Of a stretch of 64,000 nucleotides of DNA, positions 62,700 through 64,000 are shown one piece after another. Below the pieces are notes generated by a model that saw only the letters and a program-made list of their open reading frames with translations, did not search any database and was not told the origin of the DNA. Positions within the stretch are counted from its first letter, which is position 1. Each line of letters begins with the position of its first letter. Position numbers and translations under genes: made by a program. The DNA is taken from NCBI GenBank assembly GCA_023053575.1, contig JAKZAP010000003.1:4688561-4752560 (forward strand), read 5' to 3'. Source of the DNA: Branchinecta lynchi (taxonomy: Eukaryota; Arthropoda; Branchiopoda; Anostraca; Branchinectidae).

Positions 62700-63160
62700 G
62701 CCCAAGCTGACTTCGAATCGTGCTTGAAAGTACAAAACGGATACGTCAGCGTCGTCAGCTACATTCTATCAGAGCTATTTTTCGGCCCTTCTTGGCAACG
62801 GTCCTCTTCCCCAATGAAAAATTTATCTCGAAATAGTACTATGAAGTAGTACGAAAAAGTAGCATGCAGTACTAACTGATGCTACTACATGCTCCTACTT
62901 CAAAGCTACCGTGTTACTGCATACTACTATATGCTAATATTAGTAAGACTGGATATGGCAAGACAGGATGCTACTAGATACTACTACTTAAGACTGGACC
63001 AGTCTGAGGCACATTAAATGATAGTATTCTTTGCTATTACAAAGTATTACATGCAACTTTTTAAGCCCTTTTCCAGAAGGTTGAGCCTGAAGAGGACCCT
63101 TGCCAAGAAGGGCCGGAATATAGCTCTAATAAATGAAGCTGACGTATCCGTTTTGCATTT
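62700..63160. mobile_element. R3 composite carrying a truncated R6 MITE
   Basis: Left R3 arm (AGCCCAAGCTGACTTCGAAT ... GGTCCTCTTCC), R6 from 62811 to about 63062, then the right R3 arm (GAGCCTGAAGAGGACCCTTG ... GACGTATCCGTTTTGCA). Confidence 0.75.
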
Positions 63161-63168
63161 TTAGATAA

Positions 63169-63395
63169 TAGTTGCTTTTTGTGGTAACCAACTGTTTGTT
63201 ACTCTGACGAATTGTCGTTTTCTCAGTCACCCCGCAACATGTTAGTAACCTTGGTATCTGGTTCGAGTAACCCTGCTGAGACCAGGGTTGCCGAAATTCA
63301 GTAACCTAGTAGCCTAGCAGTAACCGGGTGTCTGAAAAACGACAAGAGTGCAGTCAGTTAAAGAGTAACTCTAGGTTACCGCAGAAACGCGACTA
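63169..63395. mobile_element. R4-like MITE
   Basis: TAGTTGCTTTTTGTGGTAAC to GTTACCGCAGAAACGCGACT and A. The interior is GGTAAC/GTTACC motifs rather than ATACC. Confidence 0.65.
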
Positions 63396-63442
63396 ATAAT
63401 AAGCAATTCACGGCCTAGGGGCCACTCCCGGAAGCTGTTCCG

Positions 63443-63811
63443 AAGATCCGCCAACGTCGTCAGCTACATTCGATGAGAGCTATTTTTCGGCCCTTCTTGG
63501 CAACAGTCCTCTTCCCCGATGAAAAATTTATCTCAAAATAGTGCTATGAAGTAGTACGAAAAAGCAGCATGCATTACTATCTGATGCTACTACATGCTTC
63601 TACGTCAAGGCTACCGTGTTACTGCATACTACTATATGCTACTATTAGCAAGACTGGATGCTACTATGGCTAGCTACTAGATACTACTACTTAAGACTGG
63701 ACCAGTCTGAGGCACATTAAATGATAGCATTCTTTGATATTACATAGTATTACATGCAACTTTTTCGAACTACTACCATATTACAACACGGGCTACAAAT
63801 TTTTCATCGGG
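63443..63811. mobile_element. R3 left arm plus complete R6 MITE
   Basis: The R3 part ends GGCAACAGTCCTCTTCC, exactly where the previous composite does, and passes into R6 (CCGATGAAAAATTTATCTC) at the same base. Confidence 0.75.
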
Positions 63812-63812
63812 T

Positions 63813-63981
63813 CAGGCCCAAGCTCTTTCCAGCAATCGTGCTGTTCCTTTGTGGAACGGCCTGTCTGATTTAGCTGTGACTAGCGAAACGCCTGAGGGGT
63901 TCAAAAAGCGACTCGACGAGGACTGGTGTGCGCGACCGTGGAAAGTGTACTGGAGTGCCCCAGAAACAGTGACCCGGAAAT
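63813..63981 (+). mobile_element. LINE C-terminal fragment
   Basis: NRAVPLWNGLSDLAVTSET followed by FKKRLDEDW and a stop is the standard non-LTR C-terminal block (N-x-W-N-x-L-P ... FK-x-x-L-D). It is a fragment, placed directly after an R6 MITE. Confidence 0.7.
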
Positions 63982-64000
63982 AAATGTTCACCATCATCAA

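Noticed and set aside
57400..64000. Search for the first XDH exons
   Set aside because: No GCGEGGCGAC-like or QCGFCTPG-like text was recognised on the minus strand; the exon is probably outside the window.

Overview
The window looks like nuclear DNA of an invertebrate animal. It is AT-rich, it holds intron-split genes with canonical GT..AG junctions, and most of it is transposon debris. There is no sign of bacterial operons. The phylum cannot be fixed from the sequence. A crustacean or other marine invertebrate is a guess from the repeat style and from the xanthine dehydrogenase sequence.

The main gene is a partial xanthine dehydrogenase (XDH) on the minus strand. Nine exons can be traced from 57399 down to 20134. 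They join in phase into about 549 codons, covering the end of the 2Fe-2S domain, the whole FAD domain and the start of the molybdenum domain. The introns are 2.2 to 10.3 kb and full of repeats. The first exon(s), with the start codon, must lie upstream of 57400 (not recognised, probably beyond 64000). The molybdenum-cofactor half must lie below 20134 (not recognised, probably beyond position 1, or lost).

A second, apparently intact gene lies on the plus strand at 14858-15916. It is a single-coding-exon type II membrane glycosyltransferase with a DXD motif (A4GALT/A4GNT-like). Degraded tandem copies of its own 3' end follow it. A LINE remnant runs head-to-head with it.

The rest is repeats: (a) R1, 1.2-2.6 kb elements built of about 140-bp C/G-tract-rich units, ending in a perfect hairpin; (b) R2, about 2.5 kb, with a cluster of hairpins at its end; (c) R3, foldback/palindromic elements with a conserved core that resembles a hammerhead ribozyme and, in one copy, a 15-bp target duplication; (d) MITE families R4 (TAGTTGCG ends), R5 (GAGCGTGTTCCACCC ends), R6 (CCGATGAAAAATTT ends) and R7 (AGGCGTATTCTC ends, TTA target duplication); (e) at least nine non-LTR retrotransposon fragments; (f) several tandem repeats with periods from 107 to 730 bp. 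Many are nested, and related copies elsewhere in the window show the empty sites.

No tRNA, rRNA or CRISPR array was recognised. The most interesting material is the R3 foldback/ribozyme-like family, the hairpin-ended R1 and R2 families, and the MITEs sitting within 20-120 bp of XDH splice sites.
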